The translations under genes and the position numbers were made by a program. From Streptomyces sp. WM4235 (lineage in GTDB: Bacteria; Actinomycetota; Actinomycetes; Streptomycetales; Streptomycetaceae), in NCBI RefSeq assembly GCF_001279725.1, contig NZ_LGDE01000371.1:31755-95754 (forward strand): 64,000 nucleotides of DNA. Direction: 5' to 3'. The notes beneath the pieces are model-generated. The model made no database searches. It saw only the letters and a program-made list of their open reading frames with translations, and was not told where the DNA came from. Below, one piece after another: positions 39,340 to 48,963 of this stretch (its first letter is position 1; each line of letters opens with the position of its first letter).

Positions 39340-40476
39340 TCACGAGGGGGTGCCGGCGGCCGAGTCGGGTCCTATGACCAGGCGGAATCGTGCTCCGGCC
39401 GGGTCTCCCTCCTCGTGCCACCACAGCCGGATCCGCCACAGGCCGTTGTCGCCCGGGTAGTCCGGCGAATCCATGAAGCCGCGCACCAGCTCCGCCGCCA
39501 CGTCCTCCGCGGTGCGGTCGCGCACCTCCGTCGAGCCGTGCCACGGACGCTCCTGTACGGTCCACAGCCCGTCCGCGCCCCGGACCTCCAGCCGCCACAC
39601 CGCGAGCCAGGGCGTGACCTCCAGCATCGTGCCCACCTGCTCGGCGCCCAGGCCCAACCGGGCCGCGATCTCGGGCTCCGCGACGCCCTGGATCCGCGCC
39701 GCCACCACCGCCTGGGGCAGCAGCCGTTCGGGCAGCAGGCCGCCCGCGCGCAGGCTCACCAGCGACTCGAAGGACAGGAAGCGCAGGCGCAGTTCCAACT
39801 GCCGGCCGATGTGGTCCAGGGCCTCCTCGGCCTCCTGGGCCTCCTCGGCGCCGGGCGCGGCCAGCAGCAGGCGGCGAAACCCCGCCTCCGCGTCGACGGC
39901 CCAGGCCACCGCGTCCTCGGCGGACCCCAGCTCCGCGAGCCGGTCCCCGAGGAACACCTTGGCCTGCGCCAGACCCCGGCGGTTGACCGGGTCGTGCTGG
40001 TCGAGGGACGCCCACACCTCGACGGCGGTGCGGGTCAGGTCCCGGGCGCGCTCGCCGGCCGCGCGCTCCATCGGGGTCGGGCCGCTCTCGGCCACCGTGC
40101 CCAGCGGGTGCCGGGGGAGCCGTGCGTCGTCGCTGAGGGGCCAGGCCAGCCAGACTCCCTGGTTGATCAGCCCCCGGGCGTACCAGCGAGCGTACTCGGG
40201 GGCGTGCCCTGCGGCCTGCTGCGCGTGCCGCAGGGCTTCCTCGATCGCCGAGAGCGCCCCGGCCCGGTCCCCGGCGGCGAACCGGCGGGCCGCGAGGTCG
40301 CCCAGCCGCAGCCCCAGCCGGGCCGCGCACTCGGCGTCCGTCCGGGCGGGCTCGCGGAGCGCGCCGATCAACTCGGCCAGCAGCCGGTCGCTCTCGCCGG
40401 GCTCCGCGTGCGCGGCTCCCGAGCGGACTCTCGCCCACTGCTCGTCCAGCCGCAGAACGGCCTCCCGCTGTGTCAT
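39340..40476 (-). CDS. Hypothetical protein with TPR-like helical repeats
   Basis: The protein has 378 residues, rich in Ala, Leu, Arg and Glu. Successive helical segments (ALREPARTDAECAARLGLRL, LAARRFAAGDRAGALSAIEE, LHALRHAQQAA-type patches) suggest tetratricopeptide-like packing in the first half, while the C terminus (WRLEVRGADGLWTVQERPWH onward) looks like a small beta-rich domain. No named family was recognised. It is on the same strand as the ABC exporter (85 nt away) and ctaA (34 nt away), so co-expression is likely. Confidence 0.6.
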   Translation of the reverse strand: MTQREAVLRLDEQWARVRSGAAHAEPGESDRLLAELIGALREPARTDAECAARLGLRLGDLAARRFAAGDRAGALSAIEEALRHAQQAAGHAPEYARWYARGLINQGVWLAWPLSDDARLPRHPLGTVAESGPTPMERAAGERARDLTRTAVEVWASLDQHDPVNRRGLAQAKVFLGDRLAELGSAEDAVAWAVDAEAGFRRLLLAAPGAEEAQEAEEALDHIGRQLELRLRFLSFESLVSLRAGGLLPERLLPQAVVAARIQGVAEPEIAARLGLGAEQVGTMLEVTPWLAVWRLEVRGADGLWTVQERPWHGSTEVRDRTAEDVAAELVRGFMDSPDYPGDNGLWRIRLWWHEEGDPAGARFRLVIGPDSAAGTPS

Positions 40477-40561
40477 GCCCGCCCCCCGGCGTCATCGTCG
40501 TGCGTCACTGATGCGTGGAGGTGGTCATCCTCCTGCCATGCCAACGCGCGAGGGAGGGGAT

Positions 40562-41329
40562 TCACTCCCAGCGGAAGAACCGCGCGGCGGCGCCCAGCCC
40601 CAGCACCGCCCAGCCGAACAAGATCGCGGCGTCGCCCCAGGGCATCGAGGCCCCGTGTTGGAGCACCTCGCGCAGCCCGTCGGACAGGGCCGAGATCGGC
40701 AGCAGTTCGAGTACGGAGCGCACGGCGTCGGGGAACTTGTCCAGCGGCACGATCACCCCGCCGCCGACCAGCAGCAGCAGGAAGACGAGGTTGGCGGCGG
40801 CCAGGGTCATCTCGGCCTTGAGGGTGCCCGCCATCAGCAGGCCCAGCCCCGAGAAGGCCGCGGTGCCGAGCAGGATCAGCGCCGCGACCGACATCGGGTT
40901 CCCGTGCGGGGACCAGCCCAGCGCGAGGGCGATCACCGTCAGCAGGGCGACCTGGAGCACCTCGGTGACCAGGACGGACAGGGTCTTGGCAGCCATCAGG
41001 GCCCGGCGCGGCAGCGGGGAGGCCCCGAGCCGCTTGAGGACCCCGTAGCGACGGTCGAAACCGGTGGCGATGGCCTGGCCGGTGAAGGCGGTGGACATCA
41101 CCGCGAGGGCGAGGACGCCGGGCGCCAGGAAGTCCACGGCCTTGCCCTCGCCGGTGTCCACGACGTCCACGGCGGAGAAGAGCACCAGCAGCAGCGCCGG
41201 AATGATCACGGTGAGCAGGAGCTGCTCCCCGTTGCGCAGCAGCATCCGGGTCTCCAGCGCGGTCTGCGCCCGGATCATGCGGGACAGGGGAGCGGCCCCC
41301 GGGTCGGGGGTGAACGTACCGGCGCTCAT
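40562..41329 (-). CDS. ABC-2 type transporter permease
   Basis: The protein has 255 residues with about six membrane helices: LLLTVIIPALLLVLFSAVDV near the start and LGLGAAARFFRW at the end, the usual ABC-2 layout. The loop between the first two helices carries the RRYGVLKRLGASPLPRR coupling motif of DrrB-like permeases. The ATG at 41329 overlaps the ATPase stop by 4 nt (ATGA), so the pair is translated together. It is conserved next to the sufR-SUF cluster in other actinobacteria, where its substrate is also unknown. Confidence 0.88.
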   Translation of the reverse strand: MSAGTFTPDPGAAPLSRMIRAQTALETRMLLRNGEQLLLTVIIPALLLVLFSAVDVVDTGEGKAVDFLAPGVLALAVMSTAFTGQAIATGFDRRYGVLKRLGASPLPRRALMAAKTLSVLVTEVLQVALLTVIALALGWSPHGNPMSVAALILLGTAAFSGLGLLMAGTLKAEMTLAAANLVFLLLLVGGGVIVPLDKFPDAVRSVLELLPISALSDGLREVLQHGASMPWGDAAILFGWAVLGLGAAARFFRWE

Positions 41330-42261
41330 GCGCGCAGCTCCTTGCCCGTGAGTTCGAGGAAGACGTCTTCCAGCGTGTGCCGCTCGACCGAGAGGCTGTC
41401 CGGCATCACCCCGTTCTGCGCGCACCAGGACGCGACGGTGGCCAGCAGCTGCGGGTGCACGTCACCGGTGACCCGGTAGACGCCGGCGCTGAGCTCGGCG
41501 GCCTCGGTGCCGTCGGGCAGCGCCTTCAGCAGGGAGGCCAGGTCCAGGGAGGGGCGGCCGGTGAAGCGCAGGGTGTTCTCGGCACCGCCCCGACAGAGCT
41601 GCTCGGGGCTGCCGTGGGCGATGACCCTGCCCGCGTCGACGATGGCGACCTCGTCGGCGAGCTGCTCGGCCTCGTCCATGTGGTGTGTGGTCAGGACGAT
41701 GGTGACCCCGTCGGCGCGCAGTTCCCGTACGAGGTCCCAGGTCGCGCGGCGGGCCTGCGGGTCGAGACCGGCCGTGGGCTCGTCGAGGAAGACCAGCTCG
41801 GGCCGGCCCACGACGGCCATGGCGAGCGACAGGCGCTGCTGCTGGCCGCCGGAGAGCCGGCGGTAGGCGGTGCGGCCGCACCCGCCGAGTCCGAGGCGTT
41901 CCACGAGGGTGTCCACGTCGAGCGGGTTCGCGTACAGCCTGGCCATGTGGCGGAGCATCTCGACGGCGCGGGCGCCGGAGTAGACCCCGCCGGACTGGAG
42001 CATGACGCCGATCCGCGGGCGCAGGGCCCCGGCCTGGGTGATCGGGTCGAGGCCGAGGACGCGGACGGTGCCCGCGTCGGGGCGCCGGTAGCCCTCGCAG
42101 GTCTCCACGGTGGTGGTCTTGCCCGCGCCGTTGGGACCCAGTACCGCGGTGACCGACGCCGTGCGGACGGTGAGGTCCAGTCCGTCCACGGCCGGTCGGT
42201 GGGGGTGGGGGCGGTACCGCTTCACCAGTCCGCGGATCTCCACGGCGGGGTCGTTGCTCAT
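41326..42261 (-). CDS. ABC transporter ATP-binding protein (ABC-2 exporter type)
   Basis: The protein has 311 residues. Walker A is GPNGAGKTTT, the signature is LSGGQQQRLSLAMAVVG, Walker B is LVFLDEPTAGLDPQ and the switch His is in LTTHHMDEAEQLADE. The roughly 90-residue C-terminal domain is typical of DrrA-like daunorubicin/lipid exporters. ATG 42261 is set by the end of the Shine-Dalgarno context at GTTGCTCATGC. It lies divergent from sufR across 443 bp. The exported compound is unknown. Confidence 0.9.
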   Translation of the reverse strand: MSNDPAVEIRGLVKRYRPHPHRPAVDGLDLTVRTASVTAVLGPNGAGKTTTVETCEGYRRPDAGTVRVLGLDPITQAGALRPRIGVMLQSGGVYSGARAVEMLRHMARLYANPLDVDTLVERLGLGGCGRTAYRRLSGGQQQRLSLAMAVVGRPELVFLDEPTAGLDPQARRATWDLVRELRADGVTIVLTTHHMDEAEQLADEVAIVDAGRVIAHGSPEQLCRGGAENTLRFTGRPSLDLASLLKALPDGTEAAELSAGVYRVTGDVHPQLLATVASWCAQNGVMPDSLSVERHTLEDVFLELTGKELRA

Positions 42262-42704
42262 GCGGGTGAGTCTACGGAGGGCCGAGGGGGGTCCTCGGTG
42301 CCGGGGGCGGCGGGGCCACGGGCATGGCCGTCCATGATTTCTCGGCGCGCCGCGACGTGGTCGAAATCCCCGTTCCAGGGCCGCCGGCGCGGATTTCCCG
42401 GCTCCCGGATTCGAACACCGCGTCGCGATCACGGCTCTTTTCGGCCCGATGGCCCTGGATGGCCCAGTCGGTTTCCGTGAACTTTTCCGGGTCCCGGCGT
42501 TTTCCGTCCCGGGGCCCTCTCGGGCGGGGGATTGCTGGTGGGGGCCGTTGCCCGGTGCTCCCGAGGCACTGTCCGAGAGTGTGGAATGCAGGCCTCCGAA
42601 TAACTCTGCGTCGACAAATTAGGTAACCCTTAGTGATGGAGGCCACCCGGGGTGGCCCCGGTCACGGCTTGTCGATGCTCGGTTAATTACGCAACAATGG
42701 CGTT
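42262..42704. other. Intergenic region between the ABC exporter and sufR (443 bp)
   Basis: No convincing gene lies in this gap; short frames on both strands show no codon bias. The AT-rich end (42601-42700) is the likely promoter zone for sufR: TTAGGTAACCCTTA (42619-42632) resembles an inverted-repeat operator core, and TTGTCG (42669-42674) plus AACAAT (42693-42698), 18 nt apart, form a candidate promoter. The predicted start of transcription coincides with the GTG at 42705. Confidence 0.4.
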
Positions 42705-42705
42705 G
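42669..42705 (+). promoter_or_regulatory. Candidate promoter giving a leaderless sufR transcript
   Basis: TTGTCG (42669-42674) and AACAAT (42693-42698) are spaced by 18 nt. The expected start point falls on the sufR GTG (42705), for which no Shine-Dalgarno was seen. CAAC/GTTG (42692-42695 with 42702-42705) is a short inverted repeat around the -10/start and a possible SufR contact. Inference only. Confidence 0.4.
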
Positions 42706-43481
42706 TGAAATACGGCGAACGGATGATCGAGACCCCCCAGGGGGAACTCGTGACCGGGGAGCGGTCCACCCGCAACCGGGTCGCGCGCTCCATCCTGGAC
42801 CACGGTCCGTCCACCGTCGCCGACCTCGCCAAGCGTCTCGGCCTCACCCAGGCCGCCGTCCGTCGTCACCTCGACGCACTCGTCGCCGACGACGTGATCG
42901 CACCCCGCGAGCAGCGTGTGTACGGCGCACGTACGCGGGGTCGGCCGGCCAAGGTGTTCGCGCTCACCGACTGCGGCCGCGACGCGTTCGACCAGTCCTA
43001 CGACTCGCTCGCCGTCGAGGCCCTGCGCTGGATCGCGCAGTCCGCCGGCGGGGGCGAGCAGGGCGAGGCGGCGGTCGCCGCGTTCGCCCGCGCACGACTG
43101 GCCGCACAGGCGGAGACCTACCGGGAATCCGTCGAGGCGGCCGCCCCCGCGGAACGGACCGAGGCTCTGGCCAAGGCGTTGACCGCGGACGGGTACGCTG
43201 CCACGGCGAAGAGCGCTCCCGGTCCGCACAGCGGTGAACAGCTCTGCCAGCACCACTGCCCGGTCGCCCACGTGGCCGAGCAGTTCCCGCAGCTCTGCGA
43301 GGCGGAGACCGAGGTCTTCTCCCGCCTGCTCGGGACACATGTGCAGCGACTCGCCACGATCGCCCACGGCGACGGGGTGTGCACGACGTTCATTCCGCGC
43401 AGCGCGGGCACCGGCGCCAAGGGCGTCGCACAGACCGACACATCAGTATCTGCAAGTACGGCCGGGAGGAACCCCGCATGA
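42705..43481 (+). CDS. sufR: SufR-type Fe-S cluster transcriptional repressor
   Basis: This 258-residue DeoR/ArsR-like regulator has an N-terminal winged helix: [25 protein letters not shown] (about 36-60). The C-terminal part contains the Cys-rich stretch [20 protein letters not shown] plus a later GVCTTF, the expected Fe-S ligands. SufR represses the SUF operon when its cluster is loaded and releases it under iron or oxidative stress. Start GTG 42705 is supported by the leaderless promoter geometry; ATG 42723 is the alternative. Its stop overlaps the sufB start. Confidence 0.9.
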   Translation: MKYGERMIETPQGELVTGERSTRNRVARSILDHGPSTVADLAKRLGLTQAAVRRHLDALVADDVIAPREQRVYGARTRGRPAKVFALTDCGRDAFDQSYDSLAVEALRWIAQSAGGGEQGEAAVAAFARARLAAQAETYRESVEAAAPAERTEALAKALTADGYAATAKSAPGPHSGEQLCQHHCPVAHVAEQFPQLCEAETEVFSRLLGTHVQRLATIAHGDGVCTTFIPRSAGTGAKGVAQTDTSVSASTAGRNPA

Positions 43482-44893
43482 CCACGGAGACTGCTCACCC
43501 TGAGCTCGATGGCCTGGGCACCTACGAATACGGCTGGGCCGACTCCGACGCGGCGGGCGCCACCGCCAAGCGGGGTCTGTCCGAGGATGTCGTCCGCGAC
43601 ATCTCGGCCAAGAAGTCCGAGCCGGAGTGGATGCTGAACCTCCGGCTGAAGGGCCTGAAGCTGTTCGGCAAGAAGCCCATGCCGAACTGGGGCTCGGACC
43701 TCTCCGGCATCGACTTCGACAACATCAAGTACTTCGTGCGTTCGACCGAGAAGCAGGCCGCTTCCTGGGAGGACCTGCCCGAGGACATCAAGAACACGTA
43801 CGACAAGCTCGGCATCCCCGAGGCGGAGAAGCAGCGCCTCGTCGCCGGTGTCGCGGCCCAGTACGAGTCCGAGGTCGTCTACCACCAGATCCGCGAGGAC
43901 CTGGAGGAGCAGGGCGTCATCTTCCTCGACACGGACACCGCGCTGAAGGAGCACCCCGAGCTCTTCCAGGAGTACTTCGGCACGGTCATCCCGGTCGGCG
44001 ACAACAAGTTCGCGTCGCTGAACACCGCCGTGTGGTCGGGCGGCTCGTTCATCTACGTCCCCAAGGGCGTCAAGGTCGACATCCCGCTCCAGGCCTACTT
44101 CCGCATCAACACGGAGAACATGGGCCAGTTCGAGCGGACGCTGATCATCGTCGACGAGGACGCCTACGTCCACTACGTCGAGGGCTGCACCGCCCCGATC
44201 TACTCCTCGGACTCGCTGCACAGCGCCGTGGTCGAGATCATCGTGAAGAAGGGCGGCCGCTGCCGCTACACGACGATCCAGAACTGGTCGAACAACGTCT
44301 ACAACCTGGTCACCAAGCGCGCCGTGGCGTACGAGGGCGCGACCATGGAGTGGATCGACGGCAACATCGGTTCCAAGGTCACCATGAAGTACCCGGCGGT
44401 CTACCTGATGGGCGAGCACGCCAAGGGCGAGACCCTGTCCATCGCCTTCGCGGGCGAGGGCCAGCACCAGGACGCCGGCTCCAAGATGGTCCACATGGCG
44501 CCGAACACCTCCTCGAACATCGTCTCCAAGTCGGTGGCGCGAGGTGGCGGCCGCACCTCCTACCGCGGTCTGGTCGAGATCGGCGAAGGCGCGCACGGCT
44601 CCAAGTCCAACGTGCTGTGCGACGCGCTCCTGGTCGACACGATCTCCCGCTCGGACACGTACCCCTACGTGGACGTCCGCGAGGACGACGTCTCCATGGG
44701 GCACGAGGCCACCGTCTCCAAGGTCTCCGACGACCAGCTCTTCTACCTGATGAGCCGCGGTCTGACCGAGTTCGAGGCCATGGCCATGATCGTGCGCGGC
44801 TTCGTCGAGCCCATCGCCCGTGAGCTGCCCATGGAGTACGCGCTGGAGCTGAACCGGCTGATCGAGCTGCAGATGGAGGGCTCGGTCGGTTAG
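43478..44893 (+). CDS. sufB: Fe-S cluster assembly protein SufB
   Basis: This 471-residue scaffold subunit of the SufBCD complex has the family core [28 protein letters not shown], with [19 protein letters not shown] and the conserved [29 protein letters not shown] 43478 overlaps the sufR stop (ATGA) and follows GGGAGGA. The gene ends 64 nt before sufD. Confidence 0.97.
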   Translation: MTTETAHPELDGLGTYEYGWADSDAAGATAKRGLSEDVVRDISAKKSEPEWMLNLRLKGLKLFGKKPMPNWGSDLSGIDFDNIKYFVRSTEKQAASWEDLPEDIKNTYDKLGIPEAEKQRLVAGVAAQYESEVVYHQIREDLEEQGVIFLDTDTALKEHPELFQEYFGTVIPVGDNKFASLNTAVWSGGSFIYVPKGVKVDIPLQAYFRINTENMGQFERTLIIVDEDAYVHYVEGCTAPIYSSDSLHSAVVEIIVKKGGRCRYTTIQNWSNNVYNLVTKRAVAYEGATMEWIDGNIGSKVTMKYPAVYLMGEHAKGETLSIAFAGEGQHQDAGSKMVHMAPNTSSNIVSKSVARGGGRTSYRGLVEIGEGAHGSKSNVLCDALLVDTISRSDTYPYVDVREDDVSMGHEATVSKVSDDQLFYLMSRGLTEFEAMAMIVRGFVEPIARELPMEYALELNRLIELQMEGSVG

Positions 44894-44957
44894 TCCCGAC
44901 CCGGCCGGACCATCCGCAGCACATTCATAGACGTAGGAAGAGAGCAAGACGACAGCC

Positions 44958-46136
44958 ATGGCTGAGGCTCAGAACATTCCGGCGGGCTCGACCACCGCCG
45001 GCGCGATCGCGGTGGCCGCAGAGTCCACCGTCGCCACCCGGATGAGCGCGCCCCCGTCCTTCGACGTGGCGGACTTCCCGGTTCCCAACGGCCGCGAGGA
45101 GGAGTGGCGGTTCACCCCGCTCGCCCGCCTCAAGGGCCTGCACGACGGCACCGCGGTCGCCGACGGCACCCTGAAGGCCCAGATCGACGCGCCCGAGGTC
45201 GTCACGATCGAGTCGGTGGAGCGCGGCGACGCGCGCATCGGCAAGGCGGGCACCCCGGTGGACCGGGTCGCCGCGCAGGCGTTCTCGTCCTTCGCCAAGG
45301 CCACGGTCGTCACCGTGCCCAAGGAGGCCGTCCTCACCGAGCCCGTGCGCGTCACGCTGCACGGCGAGGGGGGCACCACCTTCGGCCACACGGTCTTCGA
45401 CGTGAAGGCCTTCGCCGAGGCCGTCGTCGTCATCGACCACACCGGTGACGGCGTGCGCGCCGCCAACGTCGACTTCCTCGTCGGTGACGGCGCGAAGCTC
45501 ACCGTCGTGTCGGTGCAGGACTGGGACGACACCGCCGTCCACGTCTCCCAGCACAACGCGCTGGTGGGCCGCGACGCGACCTTCAAGTCGATCGTCGTCA
45601 CCTTCGGCGGCGACCTCGTCCGCCTGCACCCGCGCGTGACCTACGCCGGCCCCGGCGGCGAGGCCGAGCTCTTCGGCCTGTACTTCACGGACGCCGGCCA
45701 GCACCAGGAGCACCGCCTCCTGGTCGACCACAGCGCCCCGCACTGCAAGTCGAACGTGGTCTACAAGGGCGCCCTCCAGGGCCAGGACGCCCACGCGGTC
45801 TGGATCGGTGACGTGCTCATCGAGAAGACCGCCGAGGGCACCGACACCTACGAGATGAACCGCAACCTCGTCCTCACGGACGGCGCGCGGGTCGACTCGG
45901 TGCCGAACCTGGAGATCGAGACCGGCGAGATCGTCGGCGCCGGCCACGCCTCCGCGACCGGCCGCTTCGACGACGAGCAGCTCTTCTACCTCCAGGCCCG
46001 CGGCATCCCGGCCGACGAGGCCCGCCGGCTGGTCGTGCGCGGCTTCTTCGCCGAGCTGGTCCAGCAGATCGGTGTCGACGACATCGAGGAGCGCCTGCTC
46101 TCCAAGATCGAGACCGAGCTCCAGGGTTCCGTCTGA
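44958..46136 (+). CDS. sufD: Fe-S cluster assembly protein SufD
   Basis: This 392-residue paralogue of SufB contributes one cluster-binding face of the SufBCD scaffold. The N-terminal half is poorly conserved. The C-terminal beta-helix region shows LFGLYFTDAGQHQEHRLLVDHSAPHCKSNVVYKGAL and AGHASATGRFDDEQLFYLQARGIPADEARRL, the shared SufB/D motif. Its stop (TGA) overlaps the following Rieske gene start (TGATG). Confidence 0.95.
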   Translation: MAEAQNIPAGSTTAGAIAVAAESTVATRMSAPPSFDVADFPVPNGREEEWRFTPLARLKGLHDGTAVADGTLKAQIDAPEVVTIESVERGDARIGKAGTPVDRVAAQAFSSFAKATVVTVPKEAVLTEPVRVTLHGEGGTTFGHTVFDVKAFAEAVVVIDHTGDGVRAANVDFLVGDGAKLTVVSVQDWDDTAVHVSQHNALVGRDATFKSIVVTFGGDLVRLHPRVTYAGPGGEAELFGLYFTDAGQHQEHRLLVDHSAPHCKSNVVYKGALQGQDAHAVWIGDVLIEKTAEGTDTYEMNRNLVLTDGARVDSVPNLEIETGEIVGAGHASATGRFDDEQLFYLQARGIPADEARRLVVRGFFAELVQQIGVDDIEERLLSKIETELQGSV

Positions 46137-46453
46137 TGAATTACGTCAAGGCCTGTGCGCTGAGCGAGCTGGAGGCGGACACCCCCAAGCGGGTGGAACT
46201 CGACGGCACGCCGGTGTCCATCGTCTCCACCGAGGGGGAGGTGTTCGCGATCAACGACATCTGCTCGCACGCGAACGTGTCCCTCTCGGAGGGCGAGGTC
46301 GAGGACTGCATGATCGAGTGCTGGCTGCACGGCTCGGCGTTCGACCTGCGAACCGGCAAGCCGTCCGGCCTGCCCGCGACGCGCCCCGTACCCGTATACC
46401 CCGTAAAGATCGAAGGGGACGACGTGCTCGTCTCCCTCACCCAGGAGTCCTGA
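46136..46453 (+). CDS. Rieske-type [2Fe-2S] ferredoxin in the SUF operon
   Basis: This 105-residue non-haem iron protein has the Rieske boxes CSHANVSLSEGE and CWLHGSAFD (Cys/His pairs), like ferredoxin components of dioxygenase-type systems. Embedding it between sufD and sufC is the standard actinobacterial SUF layout, where it may deliver electrons for cluster assembly or be a cluster acceptor. The start overlaps the sufD stop, and sufC begins 7 nt after its stop. Confidence 0.9.
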   Translation: MNYVKACALSELEADTPKRVELDGTPVSIVSTEGEVFAINDICSHANVSLSEGEVEDCMIECWLHGSAFDLRTGKPSGLPATRPVPVYPVKIEGDDVLVSLTQES

Positions 46454-46460
46454 GGTATCC

Positions 46461-47225
46461 ATGGCAACGCTTGAAATCCACGACCTGCACGTCTCCGTCG
46501 AGGCCGAGCACGGCGCCCGCGAGATCCTCAAGGGCGTCGACCTCACCGTCAAGCAGGGTGAGACGCACGCCATCATGGGTCCGAACGGCTCCGGCAAGTC
46601 CACGCTGGCCTACTCGCTGGCCGGTCACCCGAAGTACACGATCACCGGTGGCACCGTCACCCTCGACGGCGAAGACGTCCTGGAGATGTCCGTCGACGAG
46701 CGCGCCCGCGCCGGCCTGTTCCTCGCCATGCAGTACCCGGTCGAGGTCCCCGGCGTCTCGGTCTCCAACTTCCTGCGCACCTCGGCCACCGCCATCCGCG
46801 GTGAGGCGCCCAAGCTGCGCACCTGGGTGAAGGAGGTCAAGTCCGCCATGGAGCAGCTCCAGATGGACACGGCCTTCGCCGAGCGCAACGTCAACGAGGG
46901 CTTCTCCGGCGGCGAGAAGAAGCGCCACGAGATCCTCCAGCTGGAGCTCCTCAAGCCGAAGATCGCGATCCTCGACGAGACCGACTCCGGCCTGGACGTC
47001 GACGCCCTGCGCGTCGTCTCCGAGGGCGTCAACCGGGTCCGTGAGAGCGGCGAGGTCGGCACCCTGCTGATCACCCACTACACGCGCATCCTGCGCTACA
47101 TCAAGCCCGACTTCGTGCACGTGTTCGCGAACGGCCGGATCGCCGAGTCCGGCGGCGCCGAGCTGGCGGACCAGCTGGAGGCCGAGGGTTACGACAAGTA
47201 CGTGAAGGGTGGCGCGACCGCGTGA
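46461..47225 (+). CDS. sufC: Fe-S cluster assembly ATPase SufC
   Basis: This 254-residue ABC-type ATPase energises the SufBCD scaffold. Walker A is GPNGSGKSTLA, the signature motif is FSGGEKKRHEIL, and Walker B is KIAILDETDSGLD with His in LLITHYTRILRYI. Length and order are typical. The stop overlaps sufS by 4 nt (GTGA). Confidence 0.97.
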   Translation: MATLEIHDLHVSVEAEHGAREILKGVDLTVKQGETHAIMGPNGSGKSTLAYSLAGHPKYTITGGTVTLDGEDVLEMSVDERARAGLFLAMQYPVEVPGVSVSNFLRTSATAIRGEAPKLRTWVKEVKSAMEQLQMDTAFAERNVNEGFSGGEKKRHEILQLELLKPKIAILDETDSGLDVDALRVVSEGVNRVRESGEVGTLLITHYTRILRYIKPDFVHVFANGRIAESGGAELADQLEAEGYDKYVKGGATA

Positions 47226-48478
47226 CACAGCTGCCTGGCCTCCTCGACATCGAGGCGATCCGCAAGGACTTCCCCCTTCTGGATCGTGTGGTCCACGACG
47301 GGAAGAAGATCGTTTACCTGGACAACGCTGCGACCTCGCAGAAGCCGCGCCAGGTGCTCGACGCGTTGAACGAGTACTACGAGCAGCACAACGCCAACGT
47401 CCACCGCGGCGTGCACGTGCTCGCAGAGGAGGCCACGGCGCTGTACGAGGGCGCCCGCGACAAGGTCGCCGCCTTCATCAACGCACCGAGCCGCGACGAG
47501 GTGATCTTCACCAAGAACGCCTCGGAGTCGCTCAACCTGGTCGCGAACATGCTCGGCTGGGCGGACGAGCCCTACCGGGTCGACCGCGAGACCGAGATCG
47601 CCATCACGGAGATGGAGCACCACTCCAACATCGTCCCGTGGCAGCTGCTCTCGCAGCGCACGGGCGCGAAGCTGAAGTGGTTCGGCCTCACCGACGACGG
47701 CCGGCTCGACCTGTCCAACATCGAAGAGGTCATCACGGAGAAGACGAAGATCGTCTCCTTCACGCTGGTCTCCAACATCATGGGCACGGTCAACCCGACC
47801 GAGGCGATCGTCCGGCGCGCGCAGGAGGTCGGCGCCCTGGTGCTGATCGACGCCTCGCAGGCCGCCCCGCACATGCCGCTGGACGTACAGGCGCTCGGCG
47901 CCGACTTCGTGGCCTTCACCGGCCACAAGATGTGCGGCCCGACCGGCATCGGCGTCCTGTGGGGCCGGCAGGAGCTCCTGGAGGACCTCCCGCCGTTCCT
48001 CGGTGGCGGCGAGATGATCGAGACCGTGTCGATGCACGCCTCGACCTACGCCCCGGCCCCGCACAAGTTCGAGGCGGGTACGCCCCCGATCGCCCAGGCC
48101 GTCGGCCTCGGCGCGGCCGTGGACTACCTGAGCGCGATCGGCATGGACAAGATCGCCGCGCACGAGCACGCGATCACGGAGTACGCCGTCAAGCGCCTCC
48201 TGGAGGTGCCCGACCTGCGGATCATCGGCCCCACCACGGCCGAGGACCGCGGCGCCGCCATCTCCTTCACGCTGGGTGACATCCACCCGCACGACGTCGG
48301 CCAGGTGCTGGACGAGCAGGGCATCGCGGTCCGCGTGGGACACCACTGCGCGCGCCCCGTCTGCCTGCGCTACGGAATTCCCGCGACCACGCGGGCGTCT
48401 TTCTACCTGTACTCCTCTCCGGCCGAGGTCGACGCGCTGATCGACGGGCTGGAGCACGTACGGAACTTCTTCGGATAG
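47222..48478 (+). CDS. sufS: Cysteine desulfurase SufS
   Basis: This 418-residue PLP enzyme takes sulfur from cysteine for cluster assembly. The PLP Lys is in AFTGHKMCGPTGIGVLWG and the active-site Cys is in VGHHCARPVCLRYG near the C terminus. HSNIVPWQLLSQRTGA carries the substrate-side His. GTG 47222 overlaps the sufC stop. sufU follows 23 nt later. Confidence 0.96.
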   Translation: MTQLPGLLDIEAIRKDFPLLDRVVHDGKKIVYLDNAATSQKPRQVLDALNEYYEQHNANVHRGVHVLAEEATALYEGARDKVAAFINAPSRDEVIFTKNASESLNLVANMLGWADEPYRVDRETEIAITEMEHHSNIVPWQLLSQRTGAKLKWFGLTDDGRLDLSNIEEVITEKTKIVSFTLVSNIMGTVNPTEAIVRRAQEVGALVLIDASQAAPHMPLDVQALGADFVAFTGHKMCGPTGIGVLWGRQELLEDLPPFLGGGEMIETVSMHASTYAPAPHKFEAGTPPIAQAVGLGAAVDYLSAIGMDKIAAHEHAITEYAVKRLLEVPDLRIIGPTTAEDRGAAISFTLGDIHPHDVGQVLDEQGIAVRVGHHCARPVCLRYGIPATTRASFYLYSSPAEVDALIDGLEHVRNFFG

Positions 48479-48501
48479 CGACGAAGGCGGACGAGGACGC
48501 A

Positions 48502-48963
48502 GTGAAGCTGGATTCGATGTACCAGGAACTGATCCTGGACCACTACAAGCACCCGCACGGGCGTGGCCTGCGCGACGGCGACGCCGAGGTGCACCACGTC
48601 AACCCCACGTGCGGTGACGAGATCACGCTGCGCGTGAAGTACGACGGCGAGACGCTCACCGACGTCTCGTACGAGGGCCAGGGCTGCTCCATCAGCCAGG
48701 CCAGCGCGTCCGTGCTGAACGAGCTGCTGGTCGGCAAGGACCTCGCCGACGCGCGTCGGATCCAGGAGACCTTCCTGGAGCTGATGCAGTCCAAGGGCAA
48801 GATCGAGCCCGACGAGGCCATGGAAGAGGTACTGGAGGACGCGGTCGCGTTCGCCGGTGTCGCCAAGTTTCCCGCCCGCGTGAAGTGTGCTCTGCTGAGC
48901 TGGATGGCGTGGAAGGACGCGACCGCCCAGGCCCTGGGCGACGCGGAGAGGAAGACGGCATGA
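48502..48963 (+). CDS. sufU: SufU-type zinc-dependent sulfur transfer protein
   Basis: The protein has 153 residues. The three zinc/sulfur Cys are visible in NPTCGDE, GQGCSISQAS and VKCALLSW, plus the Asp of the zinc site, so it is SufU-type (accepting the persulfide from SufS) rather than an IscU scaffold. Its length and the conserved MYQELILDHYKHP N terminus fit. GTG 48502 opens the gene; its stop overlaps the following start (ATGA). Confidence 0.93.
   Translation: MKLDSMYQELILDHYKHPHGRGLRDGDAEVHHVNPTCGDEITLRVKYDGETLTDVSYEGQGCSISQASASVLNELLVGKDLADARRIQETFLELMQSKGKIEPDEAMEEVLEDAVAFAGVAKFPARVKCALLSWMAWKDATAQALGDAERKTA

Noticed and set aside
42410..42440. tRNA-like T-arm (GTTCGAATCC on the minus strand)
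   Set aside because: The flanking stem does not pair and no acceptor or anticodon arm could be formed.
42324..42626. Possible 100-residue protein upstream of sufR
   Set aside because: Composition is Ser/Arg/Pro-rich without codon bias and it overlaps the candidate regulatory region.
42619..42632. DmdR1/IdeR iron box upstream of sufR
   Set aside because: TTAGGTAACCCTTA resembles one half of the iron box but the second half does not match.
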